Origin: Buddleja alternifolia
Taxonomy: Eukaryota; Streptophyta; Magnoliopsida; Lamiales; Scrophulariaceae
Assembly: GCA_019426215.1 (NCBI GenBank)
Contig: CM033408.1
Span: 7,133,077 to 7,197,076 of the forward strand
Reading direction: 5' to 3'
Length of the DNA stretch: 64,000 nt
Shown one piece after another: positions 22,615 through 33,456 of the stretch (its first letter is position 1; every line of letters starts with the position of its first letter). The position numbers and the translations under genes were made by a program. The notes under the pieces were generated by a model, which did not search any database, was not told the origin of the DNA, and worked only from the letters and a program-made list of their open reading frames with translations.

Positions 22615-23648
22615 GTTATTCTATAAAATATGAGAAAACAAGGGTCAAAGCATCATATGTGATCAAATTATCAAGGAAACATTCAAAACTAAGTCGATAA
22701 ACGAGGGAAAACTAGTGTAAAAATAACATATATCAGTATGCAGCGGAATAAAATTGAGACCTAGCTCATATGCATACATGCATGACATCACAAAAATTAA
22801 AGCAGACATACTATGGCTAAAAAAATTAATTGAAAATTATTATTGCCTATGTATAGCTAACAATTAAAAGACTCATAATTAAACGCTTTAATTAAAACTA
22901 ATAATTGCATAACTATAAAAACAATAATAATTAAAAATGAAGAAAACAAACCTTCACCGAAGATTAGAACTCACCGCTAGAAATCACCTCAACCGCAAAT
23001 ACCCTTCATCTTGAAGGAATCGGAATTCATTCAGCGCAAAGCCTTCTTCGCAATGCCTCAACAAACTCGAGGAGTGTGGGCTCCAAAAAAAATACTACTA
23101 AAATAAAATTCCTCAAGAGGAATTTTATTTTCTTAAGGCTAGCTTGTTCTCGTAGTAAAATAAGACCTTGAGAACTACTTTTTCCACCTTTTTTAAAGTT
23201 GTATATTTGAACTTCCCAATAAACCCCTTTATAGAGGGATGTCAAGGCATGAAAAACTAATAATTTTCCAATATGGGATAACTTTTGATTTTATAAACCA
23301 ATGTGGGATGAAAAACCTTGTAAAAAATCTATGTGGGATGAAAGGGAAGGAAAAAGAAACAAGTGGATCAAAAAACAAAAAAAAAAAAACAAAAAAATTG
23401 CTGGTGCCAGCTGGGGCGCGTGTGGTGCACGAGCCAGCTGCCATTGCCTATGCTGCCGCGCGGACGCGCGCGTGCAGCTCACGCGTCAGCATGTTTTTTT
23501 TTTAATTCTTTTTCCTTTTCTTTTAATTAAATATCTTCCAAAGATATTTCCCACATGGTTTTCATCTAAGTTCAAACTTATCCATCTAATGGATTCTGTA
23601 GTATTTAATCGTAGAGTTTCAATTTGAGATTTGCGAAGGGACCTTAGG

Positions 23649-23895
23649 GGAAATTTTTTTTTTGGAAATCCCAAGGTAAATCTCCGCCAGTCACCCAGCA
23701 GAGCAAACCTGCTCACACGCAATAGCCCGCAAACCACGTATGGGGGTAACCGCCCTAGGTTACCCATAGGCGACGGGCTCGATAAGCGCAGGGCCCCCCA
23801 TGGGAAGATACAGGAGAAATACCCCCAATCGCCACATCTGGGCTTCGAACCCGAGTGGGTTCTCACGGACGATGGCCATGTGACCGCTATGCCAC
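23649..23895 (-). mobile_element. tRNA-derived SINE inside the Copia LTR
   Basis: On the minus strand it starts GGTGTGGCATAGCGGTCACA (A box TGGCATAGCGG), then has the B box GGGTTCGAAGCCC, a body of about 200 bp, and a tail ending in GGGATTTCC and an A run (T run at 23653-23663). The exact 8-bp duplication accttagg flanks it (23641-23648 and 23896-23903). The layout resembles Au-type plant SINEs. Confidence 0.8.
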
Positions 23896-24798
23896 ACCTT
23901 AGGAAAAATTAATTTTAGCTCCAAGTGGATTAAATCAAATTATCGTCACATGATAATATTTAATACACTAAACAATATTTAATTCCACTAAATAAATATT
24001 GTTGCACTCTAAAATTAACTTCAATTTATTCTTGAGCTCTCATTCTTTTGTAAAGAAATATTTTATTAGCTCCTCTATTGAAATATCCGTGAAGAAATAA
24101 AATTAAGACTACTATCATTTTATTTTTCACATCTTATCCTATGATGCTCAATTTGCTTCTTATCAACTTTCCAAATGAAAAACTATTTTTCATATAATTT
24201 TAGTGACACTTCACTTGAAATATTGTGGTCAAAGTTTTAGAAGAGTTAAACATTGCAAATCCATTATAGGGGATATATTTTATCTCTCATGGAGATTATA
24301 GATTCCATATGAATGTCCTTTCCAATCACATCTTATTTCATTACCCAATGTATAAAGTATATTGGCCACCGAAGACCTCACTTCTGAATACATCAAATCA
24401 ATGTACACTAGATGCATTAGTCATGACAATCATAGGATTAAGCGTTATTGTTCAAAATTATTTATTTTTGATAGCAATCAAAAATAAATAATCTAGTTGG
24501 TCCGGTTCAGTGTTTCAATCTTATTGTTCACACGAATATACTATATATGGAATCCCTATTCCCATGATTAAGACAAATCATCGAATATAGTATACTATAG
24601 TCTTTAGCAGATAAGACGTCCATTCTTATCACCGACTACAACTCATTTATAATAACATATGATATACTGAATCCAAGTCTTTCATGGAACAACACTTCCA
24701 TTTGGATTCTCATACGTGATAACTTATAATATATAATTTATTTATTCATAGTAAATACATTAAATAATTGGATTTTAGGGCACAACCCTAACATTACA

Positions 24799-25170
24799 AA
24801 AGTGAAGACTTGTGAAGGTTTTTTAGCTTAGTAGTTCCTGCAAAGTATCACAAGATGAAAATCAGATTTGCCTTACAATCAGACAAGAAAGATTGAAAGA
24901 TCGTTTACACGTATATAGTATGATTGTCAACTAGATATGATTAGAATTGTGTCTCTGATGCATGATTTAGCAAATTGCAAAGAAAGTCATGGTAAAGAGT
25001 CACTAACCAAGAATAGATACGACATCATCTCCTTGATGAACCCATGCAAGTGCAAGTTGAGCAGGAACACATCCGTGCTTTTTAACCAATGCATCTATAC
25101 GAAAAAAGAAGGCCTTGTTCTTGTTTTTAAGCTAGGCATACATACCAAGTAACTATCCTTAGGACACAAA
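24799..25170 (-). pseudogene. Aldo-keto reductase remnant (perakine reductase / auxin-induced type), 3' exons
   Basis: On the minus strand an exon ending at 25008 encodes [20 protein letters not shown] and then DVVSILG, matching the conserved [13 protein letters not shown]...GDDVVPIPG segment of plant aldo-keto reductases (PF00248). It ends at a canonical donor (G|GTTAGT). After a 170-bp intron with acceptor TTTGCAG, the next exon (from 24837) continues GTTKLKNL, again as in the family. Upstream of [12 protein letters not shown] the frame shifts near 25131, where SYLVCMP would be the family's NSYL.SMP segment. The rest of the C-terminus is lost at the Copia LTR boundary (24793), and the N-terminal exons are not seen. 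Active enzymes reduce carbonyls with NADPH; this copy is broken. Confidence 0.85.
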
Positions 25171-25711
25171 ATTTTTCTTGTTTATTCCTTAATCAGAGAA
25201 TTGGGATTGATGATGTTGATGGTGACACATGATAGAGTTTAATCTTCATTTATTACAATATATAGATTGCTATAATGTTTTGATCCGCTAAGGCACGATC
25301 TATGTTAATCTAATTGGAGAAATTAATGAAATATATTACTTCAGTTAAATGAATTATAGAAAAGATGACTACATCAAACACAAGTACTAATTGAAAATGA
25401 TTTATTATTTCATTCTCCATTTTCAGAATCCCCTGCTCACACAGTTCTACCAATTAATGCCTTTAGGAGAGGAAACAGAAAAAAATTCTCAAGTCTTTTC
25501 AAGAAATCATACATTAATTAAACCAATCATTTCTCACAGAAGCACTGCAAACTGAAAAACAAAATCCACAAGTTCAAGAGACACACACATTAATGCCGGA
25601 GCAAACAAAATTTCAAACTAATTCAGAAAGTAAGAAAAAAGCCTTTTACATAAAAAAAGAAGAAGAAAACTTATAGTGATTCTCTTTGCTTAGCAGCAAC
25701 AACCAAACCAA
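25171..25711. other. AT-rich spacer, possibly intron of the reductase remnant
   Basis: No further reductase exon can be read here on the minus strand, and no element boundary appears. Near 25690-25711 lies the end of a short open frame interrupted by the element at 25717. Confidence 0.4.
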
Positions 25712-25874
25712 AAGACTAATGGGTTTGGTGGAGTCGGATCAAAATAGGATCAAGCAGGGACGGATCCAGGATTGATCTCTTGGGGGGCCGAAGCTTAAAG
25801 TAATTTTTTTTAACAATATTTATGAGTATATGTTTAAACTTATTTTAGTTTTAAAAGATAAATAAAATAACAAT

Positions 25875-28800
25875 TGTGACATCCGGGTTTTTCTTAGCTA
25901 ATGCAATGATTAGTAGTATAACCTATTGAAAAATTTGCTAAATTTAATATGTATTAGTATTAGTACAAATATGCCAAGAGATTATGTTGAACTGTGGATT
26001 GTCCTAATATCAATATATATCCATGTAGGGGCTGAATTTTTTAACTCCTATTGATATAAGAGTTATGAAATAAAATAGAACATGACAAGGGCTATGAGAC
26101 AAATAGGAAAATTGCCACCAAGCCCTTATCACATCCTATATATACATCTATCTAGCCCCTTCATTTGCCACTCATTTCAATCAACTAGTTCTTGCTCTAA
26201 AAGATTAGAATTTCTTATCAATCATCGCCTCTTTTAAGCTCTCAAACCATTCAAGAGAACCATGGAAAGAGAGAGCTCAACCCACAACAACAACATCATA
26301 TTTTCCAAGCAATTTTCGCAAGAAAATCCCAGCCTGGCAGTTTTTGTATTTTCCACTTTTGAGGGACCAAATGATGTCCAAATTGAGAGTTCTTTAGCTC
26401 TACTTCTTCACAAGAGGACAAGGAACAACACTATGAAATCGAATTTTCATGATCTGCTACCAAACATTCCAGATTTGCCAAAACCGTGAGCCCCTGTTTT
26501 CGGTCCTGAATGGTGTCATCCCTTTTCAATATTACTCTCTTGTTATTTTCTCATCAACCAAATACTAAGGTAAATCACCCTAACTATGTTAGTATGAGCT
26601 TATTCTTGGGTTCTTGGAATTAGTGTAGAATTAGCTTTCAATTGTTCAATTAGAGGTTAGATTGTGACATGCATGAGGTGAATTGGATTGTATTGTTGAA
26701 ACCTTTATTGCTTGTGTGAATGAGTGAAGGATTTGGATAAATTGTTGTAGATCCATGACCATATATGTAGCTTATACATGGATACTTGATTGCATGTGAG
26801 TTTTAACTTGATTTTAAGAATCATTTAGGACATGCATGATTGTTTTGTCATGAAAATAAAATGAGCTCAATTTCAGTTTTTGCATGTGTGTTCTACAATG
26901 TATTTGAATATCCAATTGAATGAAATTTGAAGCCAAAATATTTTTCAATAAAGTTTGTTGTGTTTATAGAAAAATTGTGGAGTTTGGAAATATTTGGAGT
27001 TTTGGTGAATTTTATAAAAATTGACAAACCACTGCTGCCAGGGAATTACTTATTTACAGATATGCTTTGTTTTAAGCTGAAATTTTTGTAACTACAGATT
27101 TTATTTGGCTTTCAAAACTTTTCTGATCCATTTTGAGTGTCTTTTGAGCATGTCCTATAAATTTTGGATTTTTCCGATGAACAGGGGATTTTATACAATT
27201 TTTTGAAGTGTATCCTGCCTGTGGAAAAATAGCTTCTGTTTGGCTGGGTTTTGGTGGATGAAACACCTACTTACAAATCTAGTTTACCTTTGAAACTTTT
27301 ACCTGAACTTTTTCAGTAAGTCTTGGGTGTTTCTGAAAAATTTCAAAAGTAAAATCATTTTCTATGAATTTTAATAAATTTTAAACCAAAACCGCGCAGA
27401 TTTATTTTCCTAGTGTTTTGTCAATCTTTGAATATAATGAAGTTAAGCATAGTTTGGGAGAATAATATTTTGTGCATGATCATGTAGTTCATAGGACCAC
27501 ATAGGCTTTTTTGGGTAGATTATTAAGACGAGAGTTAGAGAATTGAATTTCTAATATAATCCTTGAATTAGCAGGTGGTGTTGGTAAATCGCTCGAGGAC
27601 GACGCTGAATAACTTGGAAGTTAGCGTGAGTTGCTTCCAAATAAATTATTACTATTTTCAAAATTGGAAGGAAGTTGTTTTAAAATGTGCTATATATATA
27701 TATTAATACTTATATATGTGTCTATCGTAAATCCGCATGTCAAAAAGAGATTGGAGCATAATACTTTTGAATATGCAATTATCACCGAATAGTGACCATT
27801 TTGAGAATTCATGCATAACTGTTTGCACAAATTCATAATTATTTTAAATGCACATTTCGAAAGCATGGTTACCACTTAGACATTGAATCATGGGATTTCA
27901 AAAATTATTTCACTTGGTCTTGTATCGTGATCATTTGTCGTGATGGTGTTCTTGTGACGTGTTGCATCTTATGTGGTTGTGTTGGGCCCAAGGTCGGGCG
28001 ATGGATAGGGCAGGGTTCGGCCGGTCAAGCATGGGCTTGCGGTCTTAAACAGTTCCCGCTATCCACGTCCAGATCCACGCACCTAGGACGGAGTGCTCTG
28101 AGGGTGCATGGGTCATTTTTCGTGTGGCATATTTCGGATATGACCAAATCGGGCATTGCGAGCCTGCGTGGGAAGGTACAAGGTGTGGGCTATAAGCCTT
28201 GCGTGTTCAGGGGTGATAAGGACGAAGCTACGGGACCTAAAGTGTCATGGGCGAGTCATTGAACGCAGTGATATCGCTACACGACCCCCTTCGGCTTAAA
28301 CTTGACGTGTGTAAATCTTATCGTGATTCACCTATACATGACTTGTGTGTTTCATTGCGTAGAAGTTACTCATTTTATTGTGTGAAAAGCGTATTTGAAA
28401 GGGCATGCACAAGTACGCGTTTTACGCATATTGTATACTTGCATGAACAAAAAATTTAGCATCGTATTTACAATTTTTAAATAAGTGAATTATTATTTTT
28501 TTAGAACGTAATCCAAGGATTTTGCATTTTGCTCCAATGATCATTGAGTATAATGTTATGACTTTCAAATGCTTGAAACTTTTAAGATCGATCTTTTGCA
28601 TTTAAAAGAAAATACTCATCACACGATCACTGGCACTCATTAAGCCCTTTGCTTATGTACTTCACTTTCTTCCATCCAGTTATATATGAGTCGAGAAGTG
28701 AAACTAGCTTGAAGGATCGGAGTATAAACTCGGACAATCCTAGAGGTGAACGATATAGATTGAGTCATGGATATTAAGTTTGCTTAGCTATTTGGTTAAT

Positions 28801-28922
28801 GTATGAGGGTGGTGACCCGATAAGATAATTTATTTAATTGTGTCCAGATTTTGATTTGTACTATTGTAAGGATAGGCTAGCGCTTTCAGGTTGCATTTTA
28901 GGAATAAATTTGGGGCGTCACA
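25875..28922 (-). mobile_element. Solo LTR, Del/Tekay-type Gypsy, 3.05 kb
   Basis: On the minus strand it starts TGTGACGCCCCAAATTTATT and ends AAACCCGGATGTCACA, a form typical of long Del/Tekay chromovirus LTRs. The exact duplication acaat (25870-25874 and 28923-28927) flanks it. No PBS or PPT adjoins, so it is a solo LTR. The GC-rich part around 27950-28300 contains a 111-residue open frame with no recognisable domain. Confidence 0.88.
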
Positions 28923-28927
28923 ACAAT

Positions 28928-29712
28928 TATCATGTTAAGAAAAACAAAATAAAATTTCAATAAGCTTATAGTAGTTTCGAAATATAAAGAAATTCTTCAA
29001 AAAATTTATTGAAATTTATATTATATTTTAACTGGTTTTTAACCTGTACATAACAATTATAGATTATGATTATATTATCTTACAAAAATTTCTCAATAAA
29101 CAAATACATTCAATTATAAATAATTAATATAAAAAATAAAGTTATTATTTACTAAAGAACATGTAATTTTCTATACTAAAAAATAATAACATGTAATTTT
29201 TTGCACTAAAAAATAAAGTTATTATTTATCAAAACTTTTTTAAAATTATAAGATAATATATGACGATTAGTTCATACCTTGTATTGGATAAACTCTAAAT
29301 AATCGAATGATGATCGATTTTTTCTGGTCTTTAGATGTACTGATATCTTGTATATTTTTCCTTTTCAACAATCTCTTTTTATAGTTTCTTTTCTATAGTT
29401 TTTTGGGAAAGTGTATTGTTAATTTTAATTCTAATAAATTTAGAAGAGAAGTTTAAAAGAAAAAGTCTTCATCAATTCTTATCCTAATAAGTATACAATA
29501 GAAGTTCAAAAAGAAAATTAAAATTATTGTCACTCCAACTTTCTTTTTTTATGGTAATTGCCCTTTTTTTAAAATCAATATAAGGGCATCATATATCATA
29601 TTATAATCCAATGCCTTATGATAAGAGAAGGAACCTTGTACTTTGATCGGAAAAAAAAAAGAACCTTGCACTAAAATTGAGAAAAGGGATTTAAAAATAA
29701 AAATTGCATTAT
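28928..29712. other. AT-rich interior of the hAT element
   Basis: Low-complexity AT-rich DNA with repeated aaaaataa and taatttt phrases. No transposase motif (no hATC dimerisation segment) can be read on either strand. Confidence 0.5.
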
Positions 29713-29800
29713 GGAAAGGGTGGGAATCGAAACCTTCCCCTTGCTAGTGTAAGAATCTTATACCCAAGCCCTTCGCCAACTCCGCCAGAACTTGTTTTGC
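29713..29800 (-). repeat. tRNA-like segment within the hAT element
   Basis: The minus strand reads GGCGAAGGGCTTGGGTATAA followed by GGTTTCGATTCCC, resembling an A box and a B box about 35 bp apart. No A-tail or flanking duplication was found, so it may be a SINE fragment or part of the hAT family consensus. Confidence 0.35.
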
Positions 29801-30023
29801 ATTTTATATGGAATAGAAACATTATATTAATGTGGGGGGGCCATATTATAAAATCATATCTAACCTATAGGAAAAATTTAAAGTCTCGCCCCGGCCACCT
29901 CCCCCTAAATCCGTCCTTGGGATCAAAAATAGGAGCCAAAATAGAGCCAAGAAGGCTTGGGGTTGACCGGGGTCGCAAAAGAAGTCAAAAGGCGGAAAAA
30001 ATTGGAGCCAAGATTCTGGACAA

Positions 30024-30125
30024 GTGGCGCCATGGCACTGGATTTGGCGTCACAGCGCCAAGGCAAAAATCAGACACTGGTCATGTGGCGCCACAACACC
30101 AGATTTGGCGCCACGGCGCCATGGG
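30024..30125. promoter_or_regulatory. GGCGCC palindrome cluster, 5' LTR of the Copia-like element
   Basis: Repeats of tggcgccatggc, tggcgccac and ggcgccacggcgccatgg spaced over about 100 bp, upstream of the likely TATA segment (near 30270-30285, atgataaatatta). Confidence 0.6.
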
Positions 30126-30484
30126 GCGGGCAGATTTTTTTGGCAACGTGTTTTTCGCGTTTCGGGCGGTTTTTTGGAATGTATTAAGTCCTAATTGTTT
30201 CCTATTGTGTTAAGAATTATTCCCTAATTGTTTAGGATTGTTTTTTCTAATTTTTTAGGATTTAGACTCAGTCCACTATGATAAATATTAGAACTCAGTT
30301 TGTAATTCATGGATGTACTCAGATTCACTCATTAAGAAATAAAGATGTAGTTTAGGTTGGCTCGTGGATGTAGACAAGCTATGCCGAAACACATTAAAAT
30401 CCTCGTATCGCTATCTTCACGTTTAGGCTTAGATTTATGTTCTCTTGATTATTTATTAGTGCTCTGATGCTACCATCCCTAGCA

Positions 30485-31697
30485 ACTAGTATCAGAGAGC
30501 CATAGGCTTAGAAGACGTCTTAGATCTAGATCTATGGGGAAGCGTTTTTGGTTAAACGCAGATTTCATCGTGGGAACGATGGTAGGAGATGTAAGAGTAA
30601 TCAAGCTCGACAATTTCATTACAGGGAGCACAAATTGAGGTCATGGTGAAGCTGGAGAAGATGATAGAGGAGGATGGGATCAGTTTGATCACCAACCAAA
30701 GAGGAGTAATCCCGTAGAACATTAACAAAAAAATGTTGAAAAATTATGGTGCTAGCAGATAGGTAGATTCGCAGTAGCAGAGGCAATTTTGTAGTTCCAG
30801 GTGGGTAGACACAAAGCCAGTGGGAGCAGTTGTGGTGCCGGTAGCAAATTTGTAGAGCCAAAAATCAGAGAGAAAATTTGTGTTTACGAGAGAGAGTGAA
30901 CGAGTTCCTAGAGACCAAGAGGCAGAGTTATGGTGCCAAGAAAATGAATTCACTGAGTCAGAGGTCAAAGTGATAGAATCGGTAACCGAGATGGTAGAGT
31001 CGCGTAGTCGAGAGACCAGAGGGCAGGGTTGTGGAGACATGACCACGTAGAGAGAAACCATGAAGGAAAGAAAGCACACCGGGAGGTGTTGACCGTGGAG
31101 TTAGAAGTGATGGAGACAGGTGAAAAACCGGGTAGGTAGATTTGCATAGTCGAGGTTTTTTGGTAGAGAGATGTGATATGACTCATGGAGTGGGAGCTCG
31201 AGCATATGTGTTAGTGACCCGAGTTGGCCATTGAAAAACTAAGTAGGTGGATAGATCAGACATAGCTCATGCAGAGGTAGAGAGCAAATATGTGAGTAAT
31301 CCGAGATTGCCGTTGAAAAAAATGTCTTTGGTGAAAGTGTCAGTGGACTGGTTGACCGAGGCGGTTTGGGTTGTGATGAGTTCTGTGTTTTGGAATAACC
31401 TATATCCGAGGGTCATTTGGACCGAGATGGATATGTCACAGTATTCAAGTGTTGGCTGATCACCAAAAGAATAGGGTAGTGCCGAAGGTTCAAAGAGAGG
31501 GAACGATGTTCACAGAGAGAGTTCATCAAGTGGGTGACACTAGAGGACGAATGAATGGGCGAGACATGGAGAGGTCTCAGAATTTGATCTCCATTCGGTT
31601 TGGGGATGTGTCAACCAGATTGAGGTTCACTTAGGAAAAGTGAAGTGGTGGTTTAAGTTGAGTTCAGGTTATTTAGATCAATCTCTAAGTGGGAGAT
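30485..31697 (+). other. Non-coding interior of the Copia-like element
   Basis: It begins with the PBS region. Near 30580-30640 a stretch can be read as VRVIKLDNF followed by stops, like the first residues of a Copia gag. The rest contains loosely repeated phrases (gagaccagagggcag, agagtga, ggtagagtcg) and no protease, integrase or reverse transcriptase motif. Confidence 0.55.
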
Positions 31698-32310
31698 TGA
31701 TGGGTTTGGTGAAGTCAGATCAAAATGGGGTCAAGAAGAGGAGCCGAAAGAGCCAAGAAGGGTCAGAGTTAATCAGAGTCGGGAAAGAAGTCAAAAGGCG
31801 AAAAAAATTGGAGCCAAGATTCTGGTCAAGTGGCGCCATAGTGGTCATGTGGTGCTGTGGCGCCAAGGCAAAAATCAGACACTGGTCATGTGGCGCCATA
31901 GCACCCAATTTGGTGCCATGGCGCCACGGGACATGTAGATTTTTTCAGTACTTGGTTTTTACTGGTTTTTCGCGTTTCGAACGGTTTTTTGGCATGTGTT
32001 GAATCCTAATTTGATTGGAATTGTTTCCTATAATGTTAGGAATTATTCCCTAGTTTTTTAGGATTGTTTTTCCTTATTTGTTAGGGTTTAGACTTACTCC
32101 ACTAATATAAATAGTAGAACTCAATTTGTAATTCATTAATGTACTCAGATTCACACATTGAGAAATAAAGATGTAGTTTAGATTGACTCATGGATGTAGG
32201 CAAGTTATGCCGACCCATATTAAAATCCTTATGTCATTATCTTCATGTTTAGGCTTATATTTATGTTTTCTTGATCAGTTCTTCGTGCTCTGATGCTACT
32301 ATCCATAACA
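31698..32310 (+). repeat. 3' LTR of the Copia-like element
   Basis: 613 bp, TGATGGGTTTGG to CATCCATAACA-type end, with a second copy of the GGCGCC cluster at 31830-31930 and a TATA-like tataaatagtag at about 32105. It serves as the empty-site reference for the hAT insertion in the 5' LTR. Confidence 0.88.
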
Positions 32311-32315
32311 AAGAC

Positions 32316-32460
32316 AATAGCTATTAACAGCTTGGACGCCATTGAAGTAATAGTCAAGTTTTTTAATGAAGACAGAGAGACAGTAGTAGATCTAGATCTT
32401 TAGCTTGTTCCTTCTCTCTATCTTTTGAGTTTCTCTTTCTACATATAGAGATCAGAAGAT
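32316..32460 (-). other. Possible gene start interrupted by the element at 25717
   Basis: On the minus strand a TATA-like CTATATGTAG (about 32437-32446) lies 100 bp upstream of an ATG at 32342. The frame reads MASKLLIAIVF, then crosses the insertion (duplicated GTCTT) and continues WFGCCC to a stop at 25690. It is a 17-codon hydrophobic frame, or a first exon if a GT inside is used as donor. It could be a signal peptide start; it could also be chance. Confidence 0.3.
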
Positions 32461-32520
32461 TATGCACTAAATTAATATAGAAACAAGCAATTCAAAAATC
32501 ATGTTTTCTACCTTTGACAA

Positions 32521-32850
32521 CAAAACCTCGTGAGCGAAGTGGTGTGGCGAGCGTAGACTGGAAGCAGTATCTTATTCTCGGTGCGACGGCTCATGATCGG
32601 AACGCAGAGAAGCGGTGGTCAAGATAGGAATGCGAGGGACTGGTGTCTTGCGAGCAAAATGCAAAGGCGAGAGGACCTTTGGTATGCGGAGGAGCGGTGG
32701 CTTGCTATCGGAATGCGGATGAGCGGTGGCTCGTGAGCGGAATGCAGAGGCACGTTGGCTCGCGATTCTCTGCATGGCTGCAGAAGGTGGGGAGATGGGA
32801 GTCTGATGAAGGCGGTGGCACGATGGTTGCAGGCGTAGGTGGTGGTTAGG
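32521..32850. repeat. GC-rich minisatellite-like stretch
   Basis: Degenerate repeats of the type gagcggtggctcgtgagcggaatgcagag, three to five partial copies between 32580 and 32770. It is GC-richer than the surroundings. Open frames on both strands follow the repeat and carry no domain. Confidence 0.5.
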
Positions 32851-32999
32851 GCTTTTATAGCTGGGAGTGTAGATATTCTCGTTTGATTCAGATGTGAAAA
32901 TTTGTTAATTTTTAGATCTTATGTATTTTCTTTTTATTTAAATTGTTTACCAAAACGACTATATATAAATCAAGTTATTTAAATTGTCATTGAATCTGT

Positions 33000-33066
33000 G
33001 ATTGGTGCAGCGCTAGCACAATGTCTCTTATCCGGGTTAAGGTCACGTGTTCGAGTCAGTTTGATA
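33000..33066 (+). repeat. tRNA-like (SINE head) sequence
   Basis: The stretch tggtgcagcgctagcaca resembles an A box, and gtgttcgagtca, 32 bp further on, resembles a B box. A T-rich tail follows. It lacks the folding expected of a working tRNA and lies just beside a CACTA-like end; probably a SINE head. Confidence 0.4.
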
Positions 33067-33079
33067 GCATTTTTTTCAT

Positions 33080-33456
33080 TTTAATTAGAGACGAAATCTA
33101 ATCCGCCTCAAATCGATTTTTCTGTCTGAAATTGGAGACAAAAATTTCCGTCTGTGAAATTGGTGTAAAATACAAATACAGATGGAATTAGAGACAAAAG
33201 GAACTCATCTCCTATTTCGTATGTAAATCCGTCTCATCATTTAAAAATTGAGACAGAATATTCCGTCTCTGTCAGAAATTTAGTTTTGAAACGGATTTAG
33301 AGACCGAAAATTTCAGTCTCTAAATTCTATCTCTATTTTTGTATCTACTTTGCCATATTTATGAGATTGAGACAGAATAGAGTTTCCGTGGCAAAATCCG
33401 TCGAAAATTTGAAACAGATTTTTTTTCCGTCTCTGATACCCTATTTTCTTGTAATG
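33080..33456. mobile_element. One end of a CACTA-like element (GAGACGGA family)
   Basis: It ends in ATTTTCTTGTAATG, the complement of a CA(C/T)TACAAGAAAAT end, and holds about eight copies of gagacggaa / ttccgtctc-type motifs in both orientations. No left end was found. It differs from the ACAGCGG and the TTCGTTAC subterminal families. Confidence 0.5.

Larger units (their letters stand above)
15065..22735 (-). mobile_element. Ty3/Gypsy (Tat/Athila-like) element with inverted LTRs
   Basis: Two LTRs of about 1.63 kb (15065-16693 and 19685-22735, the second interrupted by a solo LTR) lie in opposite orientation. The outer ends are TGATATATGTTATTTTTACA and its complement, and 5-bp sites gtacg (15060-15064) and gtatg (22736-22740) flank them. 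The interior reads leftward: PBS matching tRNA-Asp (19661-19678), a gag-like frame, then a polypurine tract (complement at 16701-16717). The right LTR is correctly placed as the 5' LTR. The left one is reversed: its U5 end, followed by the heptamer agttttt that normally leads into the PBS, abuts the PPT. A simple DNA transposon is excluded by the PBS, PPT and gag. Confidence 0.85.
19685..22735 (-). repeat. Right LTR (5' LTR) of the inverted-LTR element, split by a solo LTR
   Basis: On the minus strand it runs from TGATATATG (22735) to ATCATGTCA (19685). Without the insertion at 21207-22614 and its duplicated 5 bp it is about 1638 bp and matches the left LTR end to end in opposite orientation. 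The palindrome cluster (20695-20783) and the TATA box are conserved, although one palindrome is mutated to cgccgcagc. Confidence 0.9.
13167..24793 (-). mobile_element. Non-coding Copia derivative (LARD-like), 5' LTR split by a Gypsy insertion
   Basis: On the minus strand the 5' LTR begins at 24793 (TGTTAGGGTTGTGCCC) and ends at 15026 (TTTCCCAACA). It is followed by a primer-binding site at 15012-15024 resembling TGGTATCAGAGC (initiator tRNA-Met type, one mismatch). Subtracting the nested Gypsy element and its duplicated site leaves an LTR of about 2.1 kb. The internal part to the left (13167-15011) has no gag or pol frames, only AT-rich repetitive sequence with several ctcccactca-type phrases. 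The 3' LTR is not visible. The insertion lies directly against an aldo-keto reductase exon; ttaca (24794-24798) would be its target site. Confidence 0.7.
25755..29919. mobile_element. Non-autonomous hAT element interrupted by a solo LTR
   Basis: Left end CAGGGACGGATCCAGGA and right end complementary to CAAGGACGGATTTAGG are inverted repeats of the plant hAT (Tip100-like) kind. The 8-bp duplication ggatcaag / ggatcaaa flanks it (25747-25754 and 29920-29927), and the empty site can be checked against the other LTR copy near 31718. Without the solo LTR it is about 1.1 kb, AT-rich and without a transposase. Confidence 0.85.
25717..32310 (+). mobile_element. Non-autonomous Copia-like LTR element carrying a nested hAT
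   Basis: LTRs at 25717-30484 (interrupted) and 31698-32310, about 600-613 bp without the insertion. They share the start T(A/G)ATGGGTTTGGTG and the end CTAC(C/T)ATCC. The 5-bp duplication aagac flanks both sides exactly (25712-25716 and 32311-32315). A PBS resembling TGGTATCAGAGC follows the 5' LTR (about 30487-30500), and the PPT aagtgggagat precedes the 3' LTR. The 1.2-kb interior has no domain apart from a possible decayed gag start. It needs proteins from a related element. Confidence 0.88.

Noticed and set aside
15065..22735. Reading the inverted arms as the long TIRs of a Mutator-like DNA transposon
   Set aside because: A tRNA-Asp PBS, a PPT, a gag-like frame, TG...CA ends and a 5-bp duplication fit a retroelement; MULEs make 8-11-bp duplications and no transposase is present.
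27927..28262. 111-residue open frame in the Tekay solo LTR
   Set aside because: GC-rich LTR stretch, no domain, no start context; long LTRs often contain such frames by chance.
33000..33066. Functional tRNA gene
   Set aside because: A- and B-box-like segments are present but no acceptor stem or anticodon arm can be paired; better taken as a SINE head.
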